Position numbers and translations under genes: made by a program. This document shows, piece after piece, positions 26,474 through 34,009 of a stretch of 64,000 bases of DNA. How positions within the stretch are numbered: position 1 is the first letter of the stretch; each line of letters begins with the position of its first letter. Source of the DNA: Gymnodinialimonas phycosphaerae (GTDB taxonomy: Bacteria; Pseudomonadota; Alphaproteobacteria; Rhodobacterales; Rhodobacteraceae); assembly GCF_019195455.1 (NCBI RefSeq), contig NZ_JAIMBW010000001.1, positions 806,001 through 870,000 of the forward strand. The letters run 5' to 3'. A model generated the notes under the pieces. That model saw only the letters and a list, made by a program, of their open reading frames with translations, was not told the DNA's origin and made no database searches.

Positions 26474-26764
26474 ATGGACAACTGCGGCATCCTCATCGAC
26501 CTGGGCCATGTCGGGATTCAGACCTGCCTTGATGCCATCGACCGCGCCCTGAACCCTGGATGATCTGGGCCAACAAGGACAAGAGTAGGGGCCGGAGATT
26601 GGCGGATTTCGGGTCCTCCAAGATATCCAAGCCGGAAGGCATGGGCACAATCGGGATTTCGCAAACCTCACCCTGGAAATGCACAAAGCGGGTCAATCAT
26701 GGCGCGTATCGTCAAAATCCTCCGCAGCAACTGGATGCGGCTTTTCGAACAGATGTGGGGGTAG
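26474..26764 (+). pseudogene. Decayed membrane dipeptidase (peptidase M19)
   Basis: Separate short frames read like the second half of an M19 renal-type dipeptidase. MDNCGILIDLGHVGIQT (26474-26563) matches the I-D-L-S-H-V active-site region. EGMGTIG, then FANLTLEMHKAG in a shifted frame, then MARIVKILRSNWMRLFEQ (to TAG 26762-26764) match the C-terminus, where intact enzymes read ILGGNWLR. The pieces lie in at least two frames and the distance between the motifs is shorter than in intact proteins, so there are frameshifts and an internal deletion. No 5' half was recognised in 26302-26473; 26765-26917 shows nothing. Confidence 0.6.
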
Positions 26765-26917
26765 AACGTTTCAGGCAGCCCGAATGAAGACATCGCGGCG
26801 CATCGGTGCTAGATTCGGCGACGCGCAGGTAGCGATAGCCGGGGTCGCTTTCGACCGAGTTGCGGCATCAAGTCCGCCTTTGATGGGGGGCGCCAACAGC
26901 CTGTCACCCGCCCCAAG

Positions 26918-27316
26918 TCAGATCGAAATGTCCGCGAGGGTCGATCTGTCGAGGTCCGCCAGGAATGCGGCCTCTGCCGTGCGTAGCCTTGTTTTCAATC
27001 CACACCTTCCATCCAGTGTGCATGCGTTCCGGCCATCGGAAAAACACTCGACCAACGCGTGATCCTCTTCCAGCAAACGGATGATCTGGCCCAGTTTGAG
27101 GGACCCTGGATCTTTGGCAAGAATGGCCCCACCGCCGCCGCCGCGACGTGTTTCGATGATGCCGGCGCGCGAAAGCCGTTGCATGATCTTGCTAAGATGG
27201 TTGCGGGACAGGTTCAGATCTTCGGCCATCTGCGCCGTTGAGAAGGCGCGATCCGGGCTGCCAGCCATCAGCATGAGCATCCGAAGGCCGTAGTCGGTGA
27301 ATGATGTCAAACGCAT
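26918..27316 (-). CDS. nsrR: Rrf2 family regulator, NsrR-like (nitric oxide sensing)
   Basis: The 132-residue protein begins MRLTSFTDYGLRMLM, typical of NsrR, with a winged helix (AEDLNLSRNHLSKIMQRLSR). Its three cysteines, in ECFSDGRNACTLDGRCGLK (C-x7-C-x5-C), can ligate an Fe-S cluster. NsrR represses nitric-oxide defence genes until NO damages the cluster. It is divergent from nnrS-nnrU, with a perfect dyad between, which strongly supports this role. ATG 27316 has GGAGGG upstream; the longer frame to 27424 crosses the operator. Confidence 0.85.
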   Translation of the reverse strand: MRLTSFTDYGLRMLMLMAGSPDRAFSTAQMAEDLNLSRNHLSKIMQRLSRAGIIETRRGGGGGAILAKDPGSLKLGQIIRLLEEDHALVECFSDGRNACTLDGRCGLKTRLRTAEAAFLADLDRSTLADISI

Positions 27317-27333
27317 TGGACCCTCCAGGCCGG

Positions 27334-27356
27334 AATAGGTATTTAAGGTACCTATT
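27334..27356. promoter_or_regulatory. NsrR-type operator dyad
   Basis: AATAGGTA-TTTAAGG-TACCTATT is a perfect 8-bp inverted repeat with a 7-bp spacer. It starts 18 bp upstream of the Rrf2 start codon and 48 bp upstream of nnrS. Its length and A/T-rich centre fit an Rrf2 dimer site, so it probably gives both autoregulation and control of nnrS-nnrU. Confidence 0.7.
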
Positions 27357-27403
27357 AGGGGGTATACTCGCCAAGGCAAGACCTGTTTATTGGGGCGAGT
27401 CGC

Positions 27404-28609
27404 ATGACCAGCACAGCCAAACAAATGCGCGCATGGCGCGGCCCGGCACTTTTGAGTTTCGGGTTTCGACCGTTCTTCCTTGGGGCAGCCTTATGGGCGG
27501 TCCTGGCGATGTTGCTGTGGGTCATGATGCTGGCCGGTGAGGTGACGCTTCGCACAGCTTTCGACCCGCTTTCCTGGCACGCCCATGCGTTTCTGTTCGG
27601 CTATGTGCCCGCCGTGGTAGCTGGATTTCTGCTGACGGCGGTGCCGAACTGGACCGGGCGCCTGCCGATCGTCGGGTGGTCGCTTGGGGCTCTATTCACT
27701 CTTTGGATTGTGGGCCGGGTGGCGGTCATGTTTTAGGCAATTTTGGACCCGCTATGGGTCGCCTGCGTTGATCTGGCCATGCCTTTGGTGCTGTCGGCCA
27801 TGATCGGGCGCGAGATCGTTGTGGGCAAGAATTGGCGCAACCTTATCGTCTTGGCCATGCTGGTGGCGCTGATCATCGGCAACGCCGTGTTTCATTGGGG
27901 GGCGGCGCGGGGCGATTTCGCGGCCCAAGGCTATGGGTTCCGCATTGGCCTTGGGGCGACGCTTATGATGATCGCCGTGATCGGGGGGCGCGTTGTGCCG
28001 TCTTTTACGCGGAACTGGCTGGTCAAGCAGGGGCCAGAGCGGCGACCTGCGCCGCCCATGCAGCGGTTCGACAAAGGGGCATTGTTGGTTCTTTTGCTGG
28101 CATTGATCCTGTGGGCCGCCGTGCCATTTGCCCCGCTCACCGGCGCGGCGCTTTGTGTCGCGGGCGTGCTTCACGTCGTTCGCTTGGCGCGTTGGGCTGG
28201 ACTTGCGACGGTTTCTGAGCCCCTGGTGTTCGTCCTGCATGGGGCCTATGCCTTTATTCCTCTTGGCGCGACGGCGCTTGGGGTGGAGCTTCTGGTGCCC
28301 GGCCTTTCCGGCCTCGGGGCGGTGCAACACTTGTGGATGGGCGGCGCAATCGGGCTGATGGCACTCGCCGTCAAGACGCGGGCCACGTTGGGGCACACGG
28401 GCCGGGATCTGACTGCGGGGGCAGGGACGGCACTGATCTATTCTGGCGTTATCGGCGCGGTCGTTCTGCGGGTATCGGCGGGCATATGGCCCTCGCTCGC
28501 CATGACGCTCTACACCGGATCTGCGGTGCTGTGGGTGCTGGGTTTCGCCGGTTTCGTGGCGATCTATGGACCTTTGCTGCTGCGCGCCAAGCCGGCGAAA
28601 GCGATCTGA
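27404..28609 (+). pseudogene. nnrS: NnrS family haem/copper membrane protein, interrupted by in-frame amber codon
   Basis: Read through one TAG (27734-27736), this 401-codon frame is a normal-length NnrS with about twelve membrane helices. The first part has GFRPFFLGAALWA and WHAHAFLFGYVPAVVAGFLLTAVPNW (two signature stretches). The second has REIVVGKNWRNL, GGRVVPSFTRNW and HLWMGGAIGLM. Both parts lie in the same frame, so a single base substitution, not an indel, made the stop. NnrS is linked to nitric-oxide tolerance. As written, only a 110-residue N-terminal piece, and perhaps a second product restarting downstream, could be made. Confidence 0.8.
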
Positions 28610-28626
28610 GGCCGGTGGGCGGGGTC

Positions 28627-29295
28627 ATGGCTTGGGCGGAATACATCCTGGCGATCCTTGCGTTTTTCGTCAGCCACTCCGTGCCTGTGCGCCCCCGTAT
28701 ACGCGCCTCACTTGTTCAGGGGCTGGGTCAATCGGGGTTCACGGCGGCCTATTCGCTGCTGTCCCTCGCGGTGCTGGCATGGGTGATCGGGGCGGCCGGG
28801 CGCGCCCCGTTCATTCCCCTGTGGCCTTGGGCGCCATGGCAAAACCACCTTGTTCTAGGGGTGATGGGCCTTTTGTGTCTGCTGCTGGCCCTGTGCATCG
28901 CGCGCCCCAATCCGTTTTCCTTTGGAGGAACGCAAAACGAGGCGTTCGATCCTGCGCGCCCCGGCGTGGTGCGGGTGTCGCGGCACCCGCTTTTGCTGGC
29001 GCTGGGTCTCTGGGCCTTTGCGCATATGGTGCCGAACGGGGATCTCGCGCATGTCTTGCTGTTCGGCATGTTCGGCGGATTTGCAGCCTTGGGTCACCGG
29101 ATCATTGACCGCCGCCGACGGCGCCAGATGGGCCCCGCCTGGCACAGCCTACAGCACAAGATGCAGAGTGTCCCGCGGGCAGGCGGGATAGCGGTTTCCC
29201 CGGACACCGCCGCCCGGGTGATCTGCGCAGGCCTGCTATATGGTCTGCCCTTGTGGGCTCATCCCTGGCTTTTCGGGGTCAGTCCGATCATCTGA
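28627..29295 (+). CDS. nnrU: NnrU family protein
   Basis: The 222-residue protein has five or six membrane helices and the NnrU/methyltransferase-like pattern FVSHSVPVRP, WPWAPWQNHLVLGVMG, VVRVSRHPLLLALGLWAFAH and GHRIIDRRRRRQMG. NnrU genes usually accompany nitrite/NO reduction or NnrS. It starts 17 bp after nnrS and should share the NsrR-controlled transcript. Here no denitrification reductase is nearby, so the pair probably serves NO tolerance. Confidence 0.87.
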   Translation: MAWAEYILAILAFFVSHSVPVRPRIRASLVQGLGQSGFTAAYSLLSLAVLAWVIGAAGRAPFIPLWPWAPWQNHLVLGVMGLLCLLLALCIARPNPFSFGGTQNEAFDPARPGVVRVSRHPLLLALGLWAFAHMVPNGDLAHVLLFGMFGGFAALGHRIIDRRRRRQMGPAWHSLQHKMQSVPRAGGIAVSPDTAARVICAGLLYGLPLWAHPWLFGVSPII

Positions 29296-29307
29296 AATAG
29301 CCGTAGC

Positions 29308-30018
29308 TCAGGGTTTGCCATCCTCGATCCAGTTCTTCGCCGCCACGGCGTGGGGCAGGCCAAGCGGTCCGATCGCAAGTAGTGCCACTTGGGCGATCGC
29401 GTCCTCGGGGATGTTTTCGGAACGGGCGCGCCGGGCATGGGAGTGGACTGCACCTTCGGAACTTGCACCAACGGCCAACGCCAGCTTCACAAGCCGCTTT
29501 TCACGGTCGCTCAACGGGCCCTCAGTCGCGCAGGCTTTGCCAAGGGCGGCATAGGCTTGCCAGATGTCGGGGTGTTGGTCGGCCAGCGCCAGTCGTTCGC
29601 GTTCAAGCTCCAGAATGCGGGCCGTGTTCGCCGTCTCGGCGATCAGTTGCGCCCCCTCGGCCTCCAGCGCTGCAAGATCGGCCTGGGACTGGGCCAGGGC
29701 CAGTTCGTAGTCGGCCGGGTCGATGCGCAAGACCTCGGTCCCGGCGGGGATCAGGCGGCCCGGCTCCAGATCGGGATGGCGCCAGATCACTTCGCCCTGC
29801 ACCTCGGCCACGGCCACCCATGTCTCGGCGGCGCGCAGGTTGCCCCAGACGGCGGCAGTGGGCCGGATATCTTCTTGCGCCACGGTCATCACCCGAACGG
29901 GCAGGGCGGGCGGGCGCCCGTCGATCTGTGCGGGGCCCGGGGCCGAGGCGATCATCCAGGCCGCAGCGGCGATCCCGAGGGCGATGGGCGGCAGCGCGAG
30001 GAGGGGGGCCAGTCGAAT
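29308..30018 (-). CDS. In-frame fusion: truncated HlyD-type adaptor + carboxymuconolactone-decarboxylase domain
   Basis: The first ~145 residues read as the start of a periplasmic adaptor of RND pumps: a membrane anchor (LLALPPIALGIAAAAWMIAS), VRVMTVAQEDIRPTAAVWGN, half a lipoyl domain (PAGTEVLRIDPADYELALAQ) and one arm of the helical hairpin (ARILELERERLALA). It then switches to a CMD-like domain (HPDIWQAYAALGKA, LVKLALAVGASSEGAVHSH, LLAIGPLGLPHAVAA). The adaptor's second half and the pump gene are absent. The CMD part has HSH but no CxxC, unlike AhpD. The start is uncertain: no ATG fits before 29955 except one at 30090 overlapping cytochrome b561; 30018 marks where adaptor similarity begins. 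Confidence 0.65.
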   Translation of the reverse strand: MRLAPLLALPPIALGIAAAAWMIASAPGPAQIDGRPPALPVRVMTVAQEDIRPTAAVWGNLRAAETWVAVAEVQGEVIWRHPDLEPGRLIPAGTEVLRIDPADYELALAQSQADLAALEAEGAQLIAETANTARILELERERLALADQHPDIWQAYAALGKACATEGPLSDREKRLVKLALAVGASSEGAVHSHARRARSENIPEDAIAQVALLAIGPLGLPHAVAAKNWIEDGKP

Positions 30019-30022
30019 GGGA

Positions 30023-30520
30023 TCAGCCCTGCGCCCGCCGCATGCGCGCCAGCGTTCCGTCGCGCAGCACGACCTGGTGATACAGGGCACCCACGATATG
30101 TAAGGCGAGCAGCGCCAGAAGGATGATCTTCATCACGTTGTGCCCCTGGGCCGCCGCCTCGACCCCGCCAATCCACGCAACAGCCCCGCTGACCGGCATC
30201 AGGATCATCAGGGCGTAAAGCCCGACATGGGTCAGCTTTGCCACGATACCCTGCACCTTGGTGGCCTCGATCGCCGGGGGCACGCCGCGACGGGCACGCA
30301 GCATCAGCCGCCACAGCGCGAAAATCAGGATCAGCGCACCGCCCGCCACATGGGCGAGCACAAGCGGATCGAACGTGGCCCCCAGCCCCTCGGCCAGGCG
30401 ATCCCAGGCGGCGGACATCGCGTCCTTGAAGATGTATTGCTGCGCGATCAGCGGGAAGACGAGCCAATGCAAGATGATCTGAAGGCGCGAATATCCGGTG
30501 ACGGCGGGTGTGGTAGACAT
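30023..30520 (-). CDS. Cytochrome b561
   Basis: The 165-residue protein has four membrane helices and the bacterial b561 pattern YSRLQIILHWLVFPLIAQQY, where the first helix carries a haem-ligand His. Further His residues occur in LAHVAGGALIL, LTHVGLYALMILMPVSG and LLALHIVGALYHQVVLRDG. It is an inner-membrane dihaem protein passing electrons from quinol to an acceptor such as superoxide. ATG 30520 has AAGGA 8 nt upstream. It is divergent from a TetR gene and immediately upstream of the adaptor fusion, so both are probably TetR-controlled. Confidence 0.88.
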   Translation of the reverse strand: MSTTPAVTGYSRLQIILHWLVFPLIAQQYIFKDAMSAAWDRLAEGLGATFDPLVLAHVAGGALILIFALWRLMLRARRGVPPAIEATKVQGIVAKLTHVGLYALMILMPVSGAVAWIGGVEAAAQGHNVMKIILLALLALHIVGALYHQVVLRDGTLARMRRAQG

Positions 30521-30566
30521 GTCCGGGGTCCTTTCGGTCGATCGGAAGCAACGCGGGGCAGGGTTG

Positions 30567-30604
30567 CTTATACCGGCAGTATAAGTTAGTGAGTTATAAC
30601 TAAC
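30567..30604. promoter_or_regulatory. Two adjoining dyads in the cytochrome b561/TetR gap
   Basis: CTTATAC-CGGCA-GTATAAG (30567-30585) has perfect 7-bp arms. GTTAGT-GAGTTATA-ACTAAC (30585-30604) has perfect 6-bp arms and shares one base with the first. Both lie between divergent start codons and are the likely TetR operators. Confidence 0.65.
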
Positions 30605-30616
30605 AAGAGGTGATGC

Positions 30617-31261
30617 ATGGGTGGTCGTCAAAGCACGGAAGAGCGCAAGGCGCAGATCGTGGCCGAGGTGCTGCGCCTGGCCGATGAGATCGGGCCAGAC
30701 CGGTTAAGCACCACGGATGTCGCGCGCGCCGTTGGCATCAGCCAGCCCGCGATCTTTCGACACTTCCCTACCAAGGCCGCGCTTTGGCTGGCAGTTGCCG
30801 AGGATATCGCGGCGCGATTGCAAGCCGACTGGGCCGCCGCTGAGGCCAAGGTTGCTGCGCGGGGTGAGGCTGTGGAAAAGGGCACGGGGCCGCAGGCGCG
30901 CCTGAAGGCGCTGATCGGCGCGCAACTGGCCGCCATATCTGAAACGCCCGCCCTGCCGTCGATCCTGTTTTCCCGAGAGTTGCAGGTCGACAACCAGGGT
31001 CTTCGGGACGTGTTTCGGGGCGTTTTGGGCGCGTTTCAGGGCCGTCTTGTTGCCACGATCCGCGATAGCCAGGCGCAGGGCACCCTGCGCCGCGACGTCA
31101 GCCCGGAGGATATCGCCATGTTGCTGACCGCTCTGGTGCAGGGCGTTGCAATCCGCTGGACGCTTGGGGCGCGGGGCTTCGCCCTGGTGTCCGAGGGTTT
31201 GCGCCTGCTCGATGTGCAGATGGCGCTTTTGACAGATAAGAAGGGCGGACCCGATGAATAG
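30617..31261 (+). CDS. TetR/AcrR family transcriptional regulator
   Basis: The 214-residue protein has a TetR-type N-terminal HTH (LSTTDVARAVGISQPAIFRHFPTK, in two halves: LSTTDVARAVGISQ and PAIFRHFPTKAALW) and a helical ligand domain. Adaptor/RND efflux genes are common TetR targets, which fits the divergent adaptor-fusion gene. AGAGG lies 7 nt before the ATG. Two dyads upstream are probable autoregulatory operators. Its end overlaps the next gene by 8 nt. Confidence 0.9.
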   Translation: MGGRQSTEERKAQIVAEVLRLADEIGPDRLSTTDVARAVGISQPAIFRHFPTKAALWLAVAEDIAARLQADWAAAEAKVAARGEAVEKGTGPQARLKALIGAQLAAISETPALPSILFSRELQVDNQGLRDVFRGVLGAFQGRLVATIRDSQAQGTLRRDVSPEDIAMLLTALVQGVAIRWTLGARGFALVSEGLRLLDVQMALLTDKKGGPDE

Positions 31262-31631
31262 GCAAAGTAACGCGCTGCGCATCGCCGGGGGCGCTGCGAT
31301 CATTTTCGGCCTTTTGACGGTTGTCTCCGGCGGGGCCACGCTTCTGGACGGGCTCGACATGGGGGCGGTCGTCTATTTCGTGCTGTTATTCAACGCGCTG
31401 GCCGGGCTGGCCTATATCGTTGCGGGCTTCGGCCTTTGGCAGGGGCGGCGTTGGGCTTTTGCCCTGTCGCTCCTGATCTTCCTGGCGACGGTGTTGGTCT
31501 TTGCAGGTTTTGGTCTGCATGTCGCCCAAGGCGGCGCCTATGAAATGAGGACGGTCTTCGCCATGGCCCTGCGCTGCGCCGTCTGGGGCGCACTCACCCT
31601 CGTGGCGCGCAAAGCGTACGCGAACCCCTAG
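31254..31631 (+). CDS. Small four-helix membrane protein, unknown
   Basis: The 125-residue protein has four hydrophobic segments (RIAGGAAIIFGLLTVVSGGA, AVVYFVLLFNALAGLAYIVA, RWAFALSLLIFLATVLVFAG and a last one near MALRCAVWGALTLV). I do not recognise a family. It overlaps the TetR gene by 8 nt and is presumably cotranscribed with it, so it may be part of the same stress or efflux response. Confidence 0.65.
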   Translation: MNRQSNALRIAGGAAIIFGLLTVVSGGATLLDGLDMGAVVYFVLLFNALAGLAYIVAGFGLWQGRRWAFALSLLIFLATVLVFAGFGLHVAQGGAYEMRTVFAMALRCAVWGALTLVARKAYANP

Positions 31632-31666
31632 GCGTCTCTTGGGCGGCCCTCCGGTGTCCCGCGCCG

Positions 31667-32545
31667 CTAGATCAGCATCCTGCGCGGATCAGCGATCAGG
31701 TCCCTGTAGTGCACCATGAAACGCGCCGCATCGGCACCGTTGATCACGCGGTGGTCATAGCTCAGATCCAGCGGTGCCATCGGGACGGGACGCGGCGTGT
31801 CGCCGTCCCAGACCGTCACCGTCTCGGTCCGGGTGATCCCAAGGATCGCGACCTCTGGCGGGTTGACGATGGGCGTGAAGGCCGTGCCGCCGATACCGCC
31901 CAGATTGGTGATGGTCATGGAAGCGCCGCCCATCTCGTCCGGGCCGATCTTTCGGGCCTGCGCGCGGTGGGCAAGATCGTTGATCTCGGTGGCGATTTGC
32001 CAAAGCCCCTTGGTGTCCGCATCGCGGATCACCGGCACCATCAGGCCGTGGGGCGTGTCCACGGCAATGCCGATATGCACGTAGCCCTTCAGCACCAGCG
32101 TCTGCCCATCGGCTGAGAGCGAGGCGTTGAAGCGCGGGAAGGCGATCAGGCTCCGCGCAAGGGCGGCCACGTGGAACGCCAGCGCCGTCAGCTTCACGCC
32201 GCGCGACTGGGCTTCGGGCTTCAGGGATTGGCGAAATGCCTCCAACGCGCTGACGTCCGCGCGCTCGTGGTGGGTGACAGCGGGGATCAGCGACTGGGCC
32301 GCCGCAAGATTGCGCGCGGTGACCTGTGCGAACCGGCTTAGCGGTTCTTCCGCGACGGGTCCGTATTGCCCATGATCCACGTCCCAATAGGCCGCGCCCC
32401 CAGACGCCTGTGCCGGGGCCGGGCCCCCGTCCAGGTCTTCGGCGGCCAGCGTTCGACGCCCCAGCGATTTCGCCCGGGCCTCCAGGTCAACGCCCATCTC
32501 CTGGGCGCGTTTGCGGACAGAGGGGCTGGCGATGACATCCGACAT
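31667..32545 (-). CDS. 2-oxo acid dehydrogenase E2 catalytic subunit without lipoyl domain
   Basis: The 292-residue protein has a short peripheral-subunit-binding domain (SPSVRKRAQEMGVDLEARAK) and a complete acyltransferase domain ending SYDHRVINGADAARFM. The active-site His-x-x-x-Asn-Gly variant of HxxxDG is known in some E2 enzymes. There is no lipoyl domain; lipoyl domains are supplied by the gene at 34010. It should transfer the acyl group from lipoamide to CoA. It is the last gene of the minus-strand operon, 9 bp after the aldehyde dehydrogenase. Convergent with the small membrane gene. Confidence 0.87.
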   Translation of the reverse strand: MSDVIASPSVRKRAQEMGVDLEARAKSLGRRTLAAEDLDGGPAPAQASGGAAYWDVDHGQYGPVAEEPLSRFAQVTARNLAAAQSLIPAVTHHERADVSALEAFRQSLKPEAQSRGVKLTALAFHVAALARSLIAFPRFNASLSADGQTLVLKGYVHIGIAVDTPHGLMVPVIRDADTKGLWQIATEINDLAHRAQARKIGPDEMGGASMTITNLGGIGGTAFTPIVNPPEVAILGITRTETVTVWDGDTPRPVPMAPLDLSYDHRVINGADAARFMVHYRDLIADPRRMLI

Positions 32546-32554
32546 GAACTTCCC

Positions 32555-33979
32555 CTACCAACTAGCTGAAATATATTGAGTTTCCATGAATTCAAGCATC
32601 CCCTCATGGCCGCCTTCGCGGCCCAACCCCGATTGCTTCACGCCGCCGAAAGGGGCCGCCGGATCGCTGACCAAACCCCGGTTGAGGCCGACCATGCCAT
32701 AATCCAGCCGCTCGCAGACCTGCAACGCGCGCTTGAAGTTTTCCGAGAACACATAGGCCACCAGGCCGTATTCGGTGTCGTTGGCGCGGCGGATCACGTC
32801 GTCCTGATCCGTGAAGGTCTGGATCGCGGCGACCGGTCCGAAAATCTCGTCATGGACGCAATCGGCGGTCTCGGGCACGTTGGACAGGACCGTGGGCGGG
32901 TAGAAATACCCCTTGCCGTCTGGCGTGACCCCGCCGCATTCGACCTTTGCGCCCTTGGCAATCGCATCGGCCACGAAGTGTGCCACCTTGTCGCGGGTGT
33001 CCGCGTTGACCAGCGGGCCGACGTCCACCGACGGATCTGTTCCATTGCCGACCTTGAGCGTTTTCATCCGTTCGGTCAGGCGGCGGGTAAAGGCCTCTGC
33101 CACGTCCTCGTGCACGTAGATGCGGTTGGCGGCGGTGCAGGCCTCGCCCAGGTTGCGCATCTTGGCCAGCATCGTACCTTCGACGGCAACCTCCAGATCG
33201 GCATCCTCGAACACCACGCAGGGGGCGTTGCCGCCCAGTTCCATAGCGGGTTTCAGCACCTGATCGGCGGCGGATTTCAGCAATTTGCGCCCCACGGGGG
33301 TGGAGCCGGTGAAACTGACGACGCGCACGCGCGGATCGTGCAGCATATGATCCACCAGCGCGCCGGTTTTCTTCGACGGCAGGACGTTCACCAGACCCTT
33401 GGGCACGCCCGCTTCCTCCAGCAGCGGCATCAGCGCCAGCATGGTCAGCGGCGTCTCGGACGCGGGCTTGATGATCACACCGCACCCCGCCGCCAGCGCG
33501 GGCGCGATCTTCCGCGTCCCCATGGCCGCCGGGTAATTCCAGGGCGTGACCAGCACGGCAAGACCTGCCGGCTTATGCTGCACCACGATGCGCGCACCCG
33601 AGGCGGGCGCGTGGGTGATCATCCCGTCGGCGCGCACGGCCTCTTCGGCGAACCAGCGGAAGAACTCGGCCGCGTAGGTCGCCTCGCCCATGGCGTCCGC
33701 GCGGGCCTTGCCGTTTTCCAGCGTGATGATGTGGGCAAACTCCTCCAGCCGGGCTGTCATCAGCTCCCACGCGCGGCGCAGCACTTCCGAGCGTGCGCGG
33801 GGCGTGCGGGCGGCCCAGTCGGCCATCGCGGCCTCGGCAGCGTCGAGGGCGGCATCCGCATCCGCGATATCGGCCGAGGCGACGGAGGCCAGGACCTCTT
33901 CGGTGGCTGGATTGATCACGTCGAACCGTTCCGCGCCCTTGTGCCAGGTGCCGTTGATGTAAAGGTCTGTGTAGTCCAT
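32555..33979 (-). CDS. NAD(P)+-dependent aldehyde dehydrogenase, succinate-semialdehyde dehydrogenase type
   Basis: The 474-residue protein has the ALDH motifs VTPWNYPAAMGTRKIAPALA, FTGSTPVGRKLL, the general base in MELGGNAPCVVFEDAD and the nucleophile Cys in NLGEACTAANRIYVHE. Overall pattern matches GabD-like enzymes, but context argues for a dedicated aldehyde produced by the adjacent acetoin-dehydrogenase-type complex. It lies between the two E2 genes (30 bp and 9 bp gaps), so it is firmly part of the catabolic operon. Confidence 0.9.
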   Translation of the reverse strand: MDYTDLYINGTWHKGAERFDVINPATEEVLASVASADIADADAALDAAEAAMADWAARTPRARSEVLRRAWELMTARLEEFAHIITLENGKARADAMGEATYAAEFFRWFAEEAVRADGMITHAPASGARIVVQHKPAGLAVLVTPWNYPAAMGTRKIAPALAAGCGVIIKPASETPLTMLALMPLLEEAGVPKGLVNVLPSKKTGALVDHMLHDPRVRVVSFTGSTPVGRKLLKSAADQVLKPAMELGGNAPCVVFEDADLEVAVEGTMLAKMRNLGEACTAANRIYVHEDVAEAFTRRLTERMKTLKVGNGTDPSVDVGPLVNADTRDKVAHFVADAIAKGAKVECGGVTPDGKGYFYPPTVLSNVPETADCVHDEIFGPVAAIQTFTDQDDVIRRANDTEYGLVAYVFSENFKRALQVCERLDYGMVGLNRGLVSDPAAPFGGVKQSGLGREGGHEGMLEFMETQYISASW

Positions 33980-34009
33980 GTCCGGTGTCCGATCGCTGAA
34001 GTCAGTGGG

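Noticed and set aside
27734..27736. Programmed read-through or pyrrolysine at the nnrS amber codon
   Set aside because: No pyrrolysine system is known in this group and no read-through context is evident; a point mutation is simpler.
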